From assembly GCA_018396705.1 (NCBI GenBank), contig JAGTQZ010000004.1, positions 124,001 through 188,000 on the forward strand: a stretch of DNA of 64,000 nt. The letters are read 5' to 3'. The number at the start of each line of letters is the position of its first letter. Within the stretch, counting starts at the first letter, position 1. This DNA is from Candidatus Bathyarchaeota archaeon. GTDB taxonomy: Archaea; Thermoproteota; Bathyarchaeia; Bathyarchaeales; Bathycorpusculaceae. The position numbers and the translations under genes were made by a program. Shown here piece by piece: positions 7,158 to 15,360 of the stretch. The notes beneath the pieces were generated by a model, which worked only from the letters and a program-made list of their open reading frames with translations, had not been told where the DNA came from and searched no databases.

Positions 7158-9791
7158 ATGTTAAGCGTATGTTTCAACTTTAAGCATGCATTAACGTTGC
7201 AAGGAGTAATGCTCTCGATCGTCTTGGCTATGTCTATTTTTGCTGTGACGCCCGTGGCCTTCAACTCCCCTAACGAGGTTTCAGAGGGAGTTGTACAAAA
7301 AATAACGAAGGACGTTTTTCAAATGTTGCAAACTGCAAGCGACGCTGGACAAGTTAATGTTGTTATTCAAGTTACGGATAAAGCCGGGATAGCGAGGGTA
7401 ATTGAAGAGTTTGGTGGACAAGTATCGATAATGTATGAAAGTGCTGAGGTATTAGCGGCTTCCATCCCTGCCAGCTGTCTCTTGCAACTGGCTTCAGACG
7501 GTCGCGTAGTTCGCATCTATAAGGACTCGATTAGAGAATTATATTACCATGGCGCAATAACCGAGAACTTGAAATACAGTGTTCCACGAGATCCTGTTAC
7601 GGGTGAGCCTGTTCTTGCCTATGAACTTGAAGGTATAGAAGTTGAACCCATTGCTATCGAGTACATAACTTCCGTCGAGCCCGGGATATACACGAACACC
7701 AATCTAACAGGCGCTAGTACTGTTTGGAGCGAAACTGTCGGGCAAGGCAGTGTTGTTGTCATTATAGACACTGGTGTTTGGTCCGCTTCCCCTTTGCTTG
7801 TTGGAAATGTGATTGGCGGAATTGACATAAGTCCAGATGTGGGAACACCGTATGAAGGATGGAACGCCACAACAAACCACTACCACGGAACGGCATGCGC
7901 CCATCTGTTAGCAGCCCACGCCATTTTGATATTCCAACCTGGGCATCCATGGGGAGAAGCCATCTACAACTATGACCCGGTAGGGACATGGAAGAACAAC
8001 AGTGGATATATTTACACATACTGCTTTGGAATAGCTCCGGCTGCTTCAATATATGCTATAAAAGTGTTTCCGCACACTGGTGCTGGGGTCCCCTCTTCGA
8101 TTATAATGCAGGCAATTGATATAGCAATACAAATGAAGGTCAGCGGAACATTAGACGTAGACGTTATTAGTATGAGCCTTGGCGGTGGGATAGGTGCTGA
8201 CGGCGAAGACCCAGAAGACCTGCTTGTTGATGCTGCTGCCGAAGCGGGCATAACAGTGGTAGCGGCAGCTGGCAACGAGGGTCCAGCATTGTTAAGAGTA
8301 GCTTCGCCTGGAAGTGCAAAAACGGCGATAACGGTAGGTGCCGCAATGGACCCGATCCATGAATGGGTTTTTGGGGATATATACTTCTGGGCTTACTATG
8401 GAAAGCCTGCTGGAAATGGTTTAGGCGATGAGCTTTGGTATCCGCATGACTATCTGGCTATTGTTGATTTCAGCAGCAGAGGACCATCGGCAGATGGAAG
8501 ACTAAAGCCGGAAGTTGTTGCCACTGGCTCATGGTGCTTCCTTGGACCATTTCCAGATGGGCGCATAAGATTAGGTGGAGGCACATCCTTCTCAACACCT
8601 CAAGTTGCCGGAGTAGCTGCGCTACTCAACTCTTATATAGAGGCCAAGGGATTACCCTACGGGCCAAAAGAGATTAAACAAGCCATAATAGACGGCGCTG
8701 TTCCAATTCCAGGCTTTACAGCGGAAGAACAAGGCGCAGGCTATGTTAACGCTGCAAACGCACTAAACGTTATTAAATCAGGCACATTTGGAACCTTGCC
8801 AACAACGTGGCCACACCACATCGGCGACCTATGGTTCCCACCAATAGAAGTAACATGCCTATACAAAGGAAAAGCAACATTCAGTAACATAGTATTAGAA
8901 CCTACTAAATATCAATACTTCGCCTTCTGGGTCTCGAGCGAAGTTGACTCAATCAAAATCATATTGTCAGATGTAGTCCTAGCAGACCCAGCGCAGCAAA
9001 ACCCGTTCTGGGGCGACGCTGGAGTAATATACCTAAGCACAGCAGAGAGAGGAGGCTCTGACAGCTATTATGCTTGGGGCTTGTACTTCTATGGAGACGG
9101 CGAACTTCTCGTAACATTTGATGTCCCAATATCGGCAGGTATCATTAGGCTTGCACTTGTAGGTGACTTCTCAAGCTACAACCAAGTGATTGTTGGCGAG
9201 ATGACAATCGAAGTGACAGAAGTCCTGGTCACAAGCATAGACAAGAAAGTAATCCTCTACAACAATGGAATCCCAACAACCGCCCTCGTTGAAGTCTATC
9301 CGGGAAGGATCGAGAGATACTATGGAGCAGTCAAACAAGGTGAAACAGACGTATACACGTTCGAGATAAAGGACACCAACGGATTCGCTTTAGTATTCCT
9401 CTACTGGTACAGGGACTGGACAAAATGGGCGACAAGCGACCTAGACGTAATAATAATCAATCCAAACGGTTCATGGAATATAGACGGAGCAACACTAGCA
9501 TCACCAGAAGCAGCGATGCTAACAGCTGGACCTGGAGAATATACAATCCTTATAGGCGGATATCAAGTCTACTTTGACAAAACAGAATATTACCGACTAG
9601 AAATCGTATATCTAGCAGAAACGAAGCCTCTATGGTACTCGTCACTTATAAACTTAAAGCACATGGCTTCTGTTCAATCGCCAAAACATGGCGTAGCAGT
9701 CATCTGGCTGTATGATGCTGAGTTTGACGCATGGTATATTGGTGGATTTGCAAATATTGCCAAAACGCAAAGAGGATGTAAGAGATCTTAG
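7158..9791 (+). CDS. Secreted subtilisin-like serine protease (S8)
   Basis: 877 residues. An N-terminal signal peptide (hydrophobic stretch GVMLSIVLAMSIFAVTPVAF) precedes an I9-like propeptide of ~100 residues. The S8 catalytic domain shows D204 (IIDTG), H243 (HYHGTACAH), oxyanion N373 (AAAGNEGP) and S477 (GTSFSTPQVAG). After ~residue 545 come beta-rich domains resembling pre-peptidase C-terminal folds. There is no C-terminal membrane anchor; the end (AKTQRGCKRS) is short and basic, so the gene may be slightly truncated. A strong AAGGAGAAAGGAG precedes the ATG. It likely degrades extracellular protein. Confidence 0.93.
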   Translation: MLSVCFNFKHALTLQGVMLSIVLAMSIFAVTPVAFNSPNEVSEGVVQKITKDVFQMLQTASDAGQVNVVIQVTDKAGIARVIEEFGGQVSIMYESAEVLAASIPASCLLQLASDGRVVRIYKDSIRELYYHGAITENLKYSVPRDPVTGEPVLAYELEGIEVEPIAIEYITSVEPGIYTNTNLTGASTVWSETVGQGSVVVIIDTGVWSASPLLVGNVIGGIDISPDVGTPYEGWNATTNHYHGTACAHLLAAHAILIFQPGHPWGEAIYNYDPVGTWKNNSGYIYTYCFGIAPAASIYAIKVFPHTGAGVPSSIIMQAIDIAIQMKVSGTLDVDVISMSLGGGIGADGEDPEDLLVDAAAEAGITVVAAAGNEGPALLRVASPGSAKTAITVGAAMDPIHEWVFGDIYFWAYYGKPAGNGLGDELWYPHDYLAIVDFSSRGPSADGRLKPEVVATGSWCFLGPFPDGRIRLGGGTSFSTPQVAGVAALLNSYIEAKGLPYGPKEIKQAIIDGAVPIPGFTAEEQGAGYVNAANALNVIKSGTFGTLPTTWPHHIGDLWFPPIEVTCLYKGKATFSNIVLEPTKYQYFAFWVSSEVDSIKIILSDVVLADPAQQNPFWGDAGVIYLSTAERGGSDSYYAWGLYFYGDGELLVTFDVPISAGIIRLALVGDFSSYNQVIVGEMTIEVTEVLVTSIDKKVILYNNGIPTTALVEVYPGRIERYYGAVKQGETDVYTFEIKDTNGFALVFLYWYRDWTKWATSDLDVIIINPNGSWNIDGATLASPEAAMLTAGPGEYTILIGGYQVYFDKTEYYRLEIVYLAETKPLWYSSLINLKHMASVQSPKHGVAVIWLYDAEFDAWYIGGFANIAKTQRGCKRS

Positions 9792-9864
9792 AACTCTGGT
9801 TCATTTCACAGTTTTTATTCTTTGGTATAAATATGATAGAAGCCATAGTTATTGATTTTAAGGA

Positions 9865-9943
9865 TGGTAGCGGGGGGTCGATTTGAACGACCGATCTCTG
9901 GGTTATGAGCCCAGCGGGTTAATCCTGGCTACCCCACCCCGCT
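9865..9943 (-). tRNA. Initiator tRNA-Met (CAU)
   Basis: A full cloverleaf reads on the minus strand: acceptor AGCGGGG/CCCCGCT with the A1-U72 pair typical of archaeal initiators, an anticodon stem with three consecutive G-C pairs (CUGGG/CCCAG) around loop CUCAUAA, and T-stem GGUCG/CGACC with loop UUCAAAU. These are initiator, not elongator, features. The discriminator is A and the 3' CCA (9865-9867) is genome-encoded. No intron. Confidence 0.95.
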
Positions 9944-10041
9944 ACATGTATGCTGAAGCAAACTTTCTTAAATTCTTTTAGGAGGAGGACTGGAAACCTT
10001 TATTATCACAGTCTACTTTTTTGGATGTTGGAAGTAAGTCT

Positions 10042-10686
10042 ATGGACAGGCCCTATTTCCGCAAGATTTTCGCTCCAACCCTTGAAAGCCCAATTTTTGT
10101 TCAAGGGCTTCCTGGTTTCGGTAACGTTGGTAAGATTGCAGCTCATCTCTTGATAAAATTTTGTGGAGCTAAACCGTTTGCTGAAATGTATGCACCTTTT
10201 TTCCCAGACTATGTCTCTGTTGATTCTGATGGGATTTGTCGCTTACCTAGATATGAGTTTTATGCCGCTCCAATGGAGAAAAACGACTTTATAATAATGA
10301 CTGGTGACACACAACCTTCTTTTGAAGATGTTTTGGCCCATTACATACTTTGCAGCGAAGTATTAGATTTCATCAAAAAATACGGGTGCAGCCTCATAAT
10401 AACCATGGGTGGTGTTCCGTCTACAGAAACCACCGGGCAAGTGTATGTTGCCGCCACTTCGCCAAGACTGGCCATAGAGTTTATGGAAAAGGGTGCAGTC
10501 CTATATGCAAAGGGCAGGATAGTGGGTGCCACTGGATTAATGCTCGGACTAGCAAAGGAACACGGTTTAGACGGAATATGTCTCCTAGGGGCTACTACTG
10601 GTTTTAGAGCGGATCGTGGAGCTGGTTTTTCGGTTTTCAAATTTTTAATGAAAGCGTTGGGAAACGAAGTGAAGGAAGGGTTATAA
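10042..10686 (+). CDS. PAC2 family protein (proteasome assembly chaperone-like)
   Basis: 214 residues from ATG 10042, preferred over an in-frame TTG at 10021 because GGAAG lies 7 nt upstream. PAC2 features are SPIFVQGLPGFGNVGKIAAHLLI near the N-terminus, an IIMTGDTQPS strand, IITMGGVPSTE and the C-terminal GATGLMLGLAKEHGLDGICLLGATTGF. Archaeal members (PbaB/COG2047 type) are ATP-independent chaperones linked to proteasome assembly; this gene's exact role is unproven. Confidence 0.88.
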   Translation: MDRPYFRKIFAPTLESPIFVQGLPGFGNVGKIAAHLLIKFCGAKPFAEMYAPFFPDYVSVDSDGICRLPRYEFYAAPMEKNDFIIMTGDTQPSFEDVLAHYILCSEVLDFIKKYGCSLIITMGGVPSTETTGQVYVAATSPRLAIEFMEKGAVLYAKGRIVGATGLMLGLAKEHGLDGICLLGATTGFRADRGAGFSVFKFLMKALGNEVKEGL

Positions 10687-10735
10687 ATGGAAACGTCAAC
10701 TTGTTTGAATTATTGACAATTGAAGGGATGCAGAC

Positions 10736-10963
10736 TTGAACGAGAAGGAAAAACAAACTTCTCGCCTAAGTTCAAAGTTTTGGAGAACCATTCTCACCTT
10801 GTTTTCAACAGCACTAATTTTCATAGGACCCACTTACGCTGTTCTAGTCTTGTGGAGAGGATTAGACATAGATTATGCATTGTCAATGGCTTCTGGCTTC
10901 ATTTTATTCCTAATAGGGTTTAGTCTACTCATTTTTCTGATTAAAAAGAAAATTGTTTCCTGA
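10736..10963 (+). CDS. Small two-helix membrane protein
   Basis: 75 residues from a TTG start preceded by AAGGGA. Two hydrophobic segments (about residues 18-40 and 48-69) are separated by a short loop (RGLDIDY) and flanked by lysines, predicting an inner-membrane hairpin. No family recognised. It follows the PAC2 gene by 49 nt on the same strand and may be co-transcribed. Confidence 0.55.
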   Translation: MNEKEKQTSRLSSKFWRTILTLFSTALIFIGPTYAVLVLWRGLDIDYALSMASGFILFLIGFSLLIFLIKKKIVS

Positions 10964-11092
10964 ATTGCTGTGCGCCTCAGATACCCCAGGGCGCATCATT
11001 ATTTTCAGCAGTTAGGTTCTTCATCGGCAATATTACATTTGTGTTGAGATTTAAAAATGTTCAGTTATGCTTTTGGTTTTCGAAACAAAACA

Positions 11093-11098
11093 TATAAA
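11093..11098 (+). promoter_or_regulatory. TATA box implying a leaderless start at 11122
   Basis: TATAAA sits only 3 nt before an in-frame ATG at 11101, too close for that ATG to be transcribed. Transcription about 25 nt downstream would begin near 11120, right at the in-frame ATG 11122. The upstream sequence AAACAAAACA could serve as BRE. Confidence 0.55.
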
Positions 11099-11121
11099 GT
11101 ATGCTGAAAGATGTACTAGGT

Positions 11122-11697
11122 ATGCAGGAAAAAAATAAAGAAGCTAAAAAAGTCCTCAGCGAAGGAAAGGGTTCAGCGAAAAGGACGACAATAATTCTGG
11201 AAGAAGAGGAACGGGAGTTTATAGACAAACTGATCCGAGAGGGGAAAGAACCTGGTATAAAGCCGTTAATTTCTAAAATGTTGGATGTTTACCGCAGTAT
11301 GATGATTTATGATTGGCGATTTCCAGGCGAGTATTATTGTGGAATAAGCCGCATAGCCTTTGTTAACGTAGAACTCTTAAACATTTTAATTCAGAACATT
11401 CCCAAGGAAAAGTGGCGGGAAGTTGGTCGAAGGATGGGTGACGCAGCAAGAGTCTCTATGGAGGCAACTTTAGGTATTCAAACAGCAGATCGGGAGAAGT
11501 GGCAAGATGTTTTCAAACGCTTGAGAATTCAAGGTTTCGGAGATTTCTATGTTAAAGATAAATATATACTGATCAAGACTCCATTTATAAGTGAACCCGA
11601 AATATGGGCTGGTTTCTTGGAAGGTTTGCTTGGCGTGGAATTGGACATTAAAACATTCACAGCTCCCTTCGTTTTGGAAGTTAAATCGCATGGGTAG
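11122..11697 (+). CDS. Ribbon-helix-helix domain protein
   Basis: 191 residues from ATG 11122. Residues ~20-58 (KRTTIILEEEEREFIDKLI followed by PLISKMLDVYRSM) look like a ribbon-helix-helix DNA-binding unit with its basic beta strand. The remaining ~130 residues (from ~YDWRFPGEYYCGISRIAFVN) form an alpha/beta domain I do not recognise, possibly a ligand-sensing domain. The TATA position argues for the leaderless start. It lies upstream of the radical SAM pair, so it might regulate that cluster; this is inference. Confidence 0.7.
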   Translation: MQEKNKEAKKVLSEGKGSAKRTTIILEEEEREFIDKLIREGKEPGIKPLISKMLDVYRSMMIYDWRFPGEYYCGISRIAFVNVELLNILIQNIPKEKWREVGRRMGDAARVSMEATLGIQTADREKWQDVFKRLRIQGFGDFYVKDKYILIKTPFISEPEIWAGFLEGLLGVELDIKTFTAPFVLEVKSHG

Positions 11698-11812
11698 AAG
11701 AATAAGCCACGCTTTAAGCTTAATAGGAACAGTTAAATTAGTTAGTATTCCGTTTATGAATTTGATGGACAAATGCTGCGGAAACAATCGGCAGGCGCAG
11801 AAGGACTCTTAA
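11690..11812 (+). CDS. Possible 40-residue small protein overlapping the RHH gene end
   Basis: The ATG lies in the overlap ATGGGTAG with the stop of the preceding gene, and GGAAG is 9 nt upstream. The 40-residue product has a hydrophobic centre and ends in KCCGNNRQAQKDS. No family recognised. Support is limited to position and ribosome-binding potential; it otherwise fills a 140-nt gap. Confidence 0.25.
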   Translation: MGRRISHALSLIGTVKLVSIPFMNLMDKCCGNNRQAQKDS

Positions 11813-11839
11813 TAATCTATTGTAAGGCGGTGAAATGAT

Positions 11840-12889
11840 ATGCGAGAGGCTATGCTCTATGAACGTTTAGAAGGAAAAAAGGTTAAGTGTATTTTGTGCG
11901 GTAGGAGATGCACGATAAAGAATGGTGGAATAGGCTTCTGTCTTGTTAGAAAGAATGAGGAAGGCATTCTCTATACACTTGTTTATGGGAAAGCCATATC
12001 TGCCTGTGTAGATCCAATAGGTAAAAAACCCCTTCTACACTTTAATCCCGGCGCCTCTGTTATGTCCATCGCCACTGTTGGATGCAATTTTCGCTGTCAA
12101 TTCTGTGACAACTGGATGATCAGCCAAGAAAAGCAAATTGCTGGTAGAGATTTTCCTCCAGAAGAAGTTGTAAAAGCAACAAGAGATAACGATTGCCAAG
12201 GGATAAGCTACACATACACAGAACCCACAATATTTTTTGAATATGCGTACGAAACGGCGAAGCTTGCACATCATCTTGGCTTCTTCAACACTTTTGTAAC
12301 AAACGGATACATGACGCCTGAAGCTATTAAAACTATTGCACCTTACCTCGACGCGGCCACTGTGGACTTTAAAGGCGGCGGAGACCCGGATTTCTACAAA
12401 ACTTTTTCATCTGTTCCATCGGTTGAGCCCATTTTTGAATGCTTAAAGGAAATGAAGCGCCAGGGCATTCACATAGAGATCACAAACCTAGTGATACCGA
12501 AAATAGGTGACTCAATAGATCAGATTATGAAACTTGCGGTATGGGTTAAAGAAGCTTTGGGTGCGGACACTCCTTTTCACCTACTCCGTTTCCATCCTGA
12601 CTATAAACTTACTGATATTCCCTCGACACCAATTCAAACGTTAGAGAAAGCTTATGCAGCCGCCAAAAGTGCCGGGTTAAACTTCGTTTACATTGGAAAT
12701 GTACCTGGACACCCGGCTGAAAACACCTATTGTCCAAACTGTAACGAGCTTTTGATTAAACGTTTCAGTTTCGAGATTACCAAATGGAACCTTACAAAGG
12801 ACATGCGCTGTCCCGTTTGCGGGCGTGAGATCCCAATAAAGGGAAAACTTCACCCAAGCGGCTACGCCTATCCATACGCATTATTTTAA
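11840..12889 (+). CDS. amrS: AmmeMemoRadiSam system radical SAM enzyme
   Basis: 349 residues, the usual length. An N-terminal zinc/Fe-S-like motif (CILCGRRCTIKNGGIGFCLVR) precedes the radical SAM cluster motif C82-x3-C86-x2-C89 (CNFRCQFC). SYTYTEPTIFFEY and LLRFHPDYKLTD are family signatures, and the C-terminus has a further zinc ribbon (CPNC...CPVCGREI). In other genomes this enzyme travels with Memo and AMMECR1 proteins; neither is in this window. The pathway is unknown. AAGGCGGTG precedes the ATG. Confidence 0.88.
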   Translation: MREAMLYERLEGKKVKCILCGRRCTIKNGGIGFCLVRKNEEGILYTLVYGKAISACVDPIGKKPLLHFNPGASVMSIATVGCNFRCQFCDNWMISQEKQIAGRDFPPEEVVKATRDNDCQGISYTYTEPTIFFEYAYETAKLAHHLGFFNTFVTNGYMTPEAIKTIAPYLDAATVDFKGGGDPDFYKTFSSVPSVEPIFECLKEMKRQGIHIEITNLVIPKIGDSIDQIMKLAVWVKEALGADTPFHLLRFHPDYKLTDIPSTPIQTLEKAYAAAKSAGLNFVYIGNVPGHPAENTYCPNCNELLIKRFSFEITKWNLTKDMRCPVCGREIPIKGKLHPSGYAYPYALF

Positions 12890-12920
12890 AAGATTATTAA
12901 AAAATTGTGGTTGAGTCTTT

Positions 12921-14012
12921 ATGTGGAAGTTTTTGCGTCCAGATGCCGTGGCTGTGTTAAATAATAAAGCTGCGAGAAGGAGTTTAGCTAGGTATTTTGC
13001 TGTGATGCAAGATGAAAAACCAGCCAAATTTCAAATAGCCAAGAAACTTCCAGCGGATTTCAAGAAAGAGGACTCTATGGAGGAATTATGGCAAAAACAT
13101 GAGGCACTTACACGGGAATTTTATCAACTTGAAAAAGATGTAAATGCGAAACTGGAAAACTTTGAAAGTTTACCCATCCCAGAGAGCTCTTATCTGGACC
13201 TTAAGATTGAAATTGCGAGGCGCATGCTCGAGAAATGCCGCTTTTGCGCTAGAAAATGCGGAGTTAACAGGCTTAAGGGCAAGTTGGGCTTCTGTAAATG
13301 CGGGCTAGCCATCACCGTTTCAAGCATCTTCGAACACATTGGTGAGGAGCCGGAGCTCGTTCCCTCAGGTACAATTTTCACGATGGGTTGTACAATGAAG
13401 TGTAAGCACTGTCAAAATTGGACAATATCTCAGTGGATAGAAAAGGGGGAAGTCTATGAGCCGGAGAGACTTGCGTGTGAGGTTGAGGCTTTGCGTAGGA
13501 GTGGTTGTCGAAATGCAAATCTTGTGGGCGGAGAACCAACTCCATGGCTTGAACAGTGGCTTAAAACATTCAAACACGTAAAAGTGAACATACCAGTGAT
13601 TTGGAATTCTAACACGTATTACAGTGCGGAAACAGCCGAACTCCTCGCTGGTTTTGTCGATGTATATCTTTTAGACTTCAAATATGGGCCGGGAGAATGT
13701 GCTGAGAAAATTTCAGAAGCTCCCAACTATTGGACAGTCTGCACTCAGAACCATTTAACAGCCAACAAATATGGCGAACTTATAATACGAGTCCTAGTTC
13801 TACCGGGGCACCTTGAATGTTGCACAAAACCTATACTTGCTTGGATAGCTGAAAACCTTGGCAGAGAAACTCGGGTAAACGTAATGTTTCAGTATAGGCC
13901 AGAATGGCGAGCCTATGAGGTTCCAGAGCTTAGGAGAAGGTTGACAAAGGGCGAAATGGATAAGGCAATTGAGCTGGCAAAAGAAGCGGGGTTAACCAAC
14001 TTCATAACTTAG
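12921..14012 (+). CDS. Radical SAM protein, PflX/AmrS-like
   Basis: 363 residues. An N-terminal ~100-residue helical region leads to CRFCARKCGVNRLKGKLGFC, equivalent to the N-terminal motif of the upstream gene, then the cluster motif C157-x3-C161-x2-C164 (CTMKCKHC), VGGEPTPW and a TIM-barrel remainder. It belongs to the COG1313/COG1180 group annotated as pyruvate-formate-lyase-activating homologues. No glycyl-radical enzyme is visible in the window. It starts 31 nt after amrS, so the pair likely form one transcript. Confidence 0.82.
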   Translation: MWKFLRPDAVAVLNNKAARRSLARYFAVMQDEKPAKFQIAKKLPADFKKEDSMEELWQKHEALTREFYQLEKDVNAKLENFESLPIPESSYLDLKIEIARRMLEKCRFCARKCGVNRLKGKLGFCKCGLAITVSSIFEHIGEEPELVPSGTIFTMGCTMKCKHCQNWTISQWIEKGEVYEPERLACEVEALRRSGCRNANLVGGEPTPWLEQWLKTFKHVKVNIPVIWNSNTYYSAETAELLAGFVDVYLLDFKYGPGECAEKISEAPNYWTVCTQNHLTANKYGELIIRVLVLPGHLECCTKPILAWIAENLGRETRVNVMFQYRPEWRAYEVPELRRRLTKGEMDKAIELAKEAGLTNFIT

Positions 14013-14068
14013 GACTCAAGTTCAATCGAAAGCTATTTCTTATGCCGTTTCCATTCTAAAGGCGGACA

Positions 14069-14287
14069 GTGTCTGAAATGCCATATTGTCCAGAATGTGG
14101 TGGAGAAATGCGCTACATCGCAGCCACCAAACATTACGTCTGTCAAAGCTGCGGCCTGTCTGTCACTCAACAAGAGCTTATCGAGTTAAGAGAAAAGCTG
14201 AGGACTCCGACTGAAGGCGATGAAGAAGAAAGAGAGAAACGAAGAAAAGAGTACTTAAAATGGTGGCTAAGTAGTAAGAAAAAGTAA
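14069..14287 (+). CDS. Zinc-ribbon protein
   Basis: 72 residues from GTG 14069, preceded by AAAGGCGG. Two CxxC knuckles (YCPECGGEM and YVCQSCG) form a TFIIS-like zinc ribbon; the C-terminal half is highly charged (EEEREKRRKEYLKWWLSSKKK). Such proteins in TACK archaea are short and uncharacterised; RNA or transcription-complex binding is plausible. It sits between the radical SAM pair and the CinA-like gene, on the same strand. Confidence 0.7.
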   Translation: MSEMPYCPECGGEMRYIAATKHYVCQSCGLSVTQQELIELREKLRTPTEGDEEEREKRRKEYLKWWLSSKKK

Positions 14288-14375
14288 ACTGCTGGAAAGA
14301 GTTTCGAGGCATCAGCTTGGCATAAAGCATAAAAGTTTAGCTTTGCTCGTTGTGTTTGCATTAAAGGCGGTGTAG

Positions 14376-15236
14376 ATGAGTACACAAATTGAAATAGTTT
14401 GCATCGGCAATGAACTTTTGATTGGAAAAACCTTAAACACAAATGCTCAATGGCTCGCTAGGCGAGCTACATCGCTTGGACTAACTGTCCACAGAATAAC
14501 AGTTGTAGGAGATGATGTTGATGAAATTGCTAAGGCAATACGTGAAGCTCTGGAGCGGAAACCTCGCTTCATAGTGACCACTGGCGGATTGGGGCCAACT
14601 TTTGATGACAAAACGTTGGAAGGTATAGCAAAGGCTCTAAATCGTCGTTTAGAGATTAACAATAAAGCTTTGCAAATGGTTAAAGAGAAGTATGAGGCAT
14701 ATGCAAAAGCTGGTAAACTGGACTCTGCAGAGTTGACTCCGCATCGAATTAAGATGACAAAACTTCCAGAAGGCGCGGAGCCTTTACCTAACCCCGTAGG
14801 CACAGCGCCGGGTGTACGGCTAACTGTCAACGGAACAGATATAATCGCGTTGCCTGGCGTTCCAGCCGAGATGGAGGCAATCTTTGAGAGTTGTCTTGTT
14901 ACTATGTTTAAAAAAGAAGCTGAAGGCTTAATGTTTTTTGAAGCTAGCATATATGCCGACAAAATTATGGAGTCAACGCTGGCTCCTTTAATAGACTTAA
15001 CCATGCATGACAATCCTTATGTTTACATTAAATCTCATCCAAAGGGCGAAGAAAAGAAACCTCACATTGAAATTCACTTTTCAACGACAGCTAAGGATTC
15101 TAAAACTGCGAAAGACCGTTTAGGAAAAGCCATAATACAACTCTCTGAACTTATCAAAAAGAAAGGCGGAAAAGTTAAAACTTTTAAAGGTTCTAACGCA
15201 GACTTTATTCTTGGTTGCAATGAGGGGGCAGGCTAG
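14376..15236 (+). CDS. CinA-like molybdopterin-binding (MoCF) domain protein
   Basis: 286 residues. The N-terminal ~170 residues carry the MoaB/CinA fold: EIVCIGNELLIGKTLNTNAQWLA, VTTGGLGPTFDDKT, NPVGTAPGV and ALPGVPAEMEAIF. The C-terminal ~100 residues are the CinA KH-like region. The bacterial C-terminal nicotinamide-nucleotide deamidase domain is missing, as in archaeal homologues. Proposed family roles are ADP-ribose pyrophosphatase or nucleotide repair; the archaeal function is unclear. AAAGGCGGTG precedes the ATG. Confidence 0.85.
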   Translation: MSTQIEIVCIGNELLIGKTLNTNAQWLARRATSLGLTVHRITVVGDDVDEIAKAIREALERKPRFIVTTGGLGPTFDDKTLEGIAKALNRRLEINNKALQMVKEKYEAYAKAGKLDSAELTPHRIKMTKLPEGAEPLPNPVGTAPGVRLTVNGTDIIALPGVPAEMEAIFESCLVTMFKKEAEGLMFFEASIYADKIMESTLAPLIDLTMHDNPYVYIKSHPKGEEKKPHIEIHFSTTAKDSKTAKDRLGKAIIQLSELIKKKGGKVKTFKGSNADFILGCNEGAG

Positions 15237-15360
15237 ACTCTGAAGTCTTGATGATTGAAAATCCGGGTACCCGAAGCAACCAGCCAAAACTTGTCTCAAC
15301 TAATGATTATACGTTCACAAGAACCATAAATTTGTGATGTCTAAAAATATCTTGAGAAAA

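Noticed and set aside
9770-9840. Frameshift at the end of the subtilase
   Set aside because: The alternative frame after 9757 encodes no membrane anchor or recognisable domain, so I kept the annotated end.
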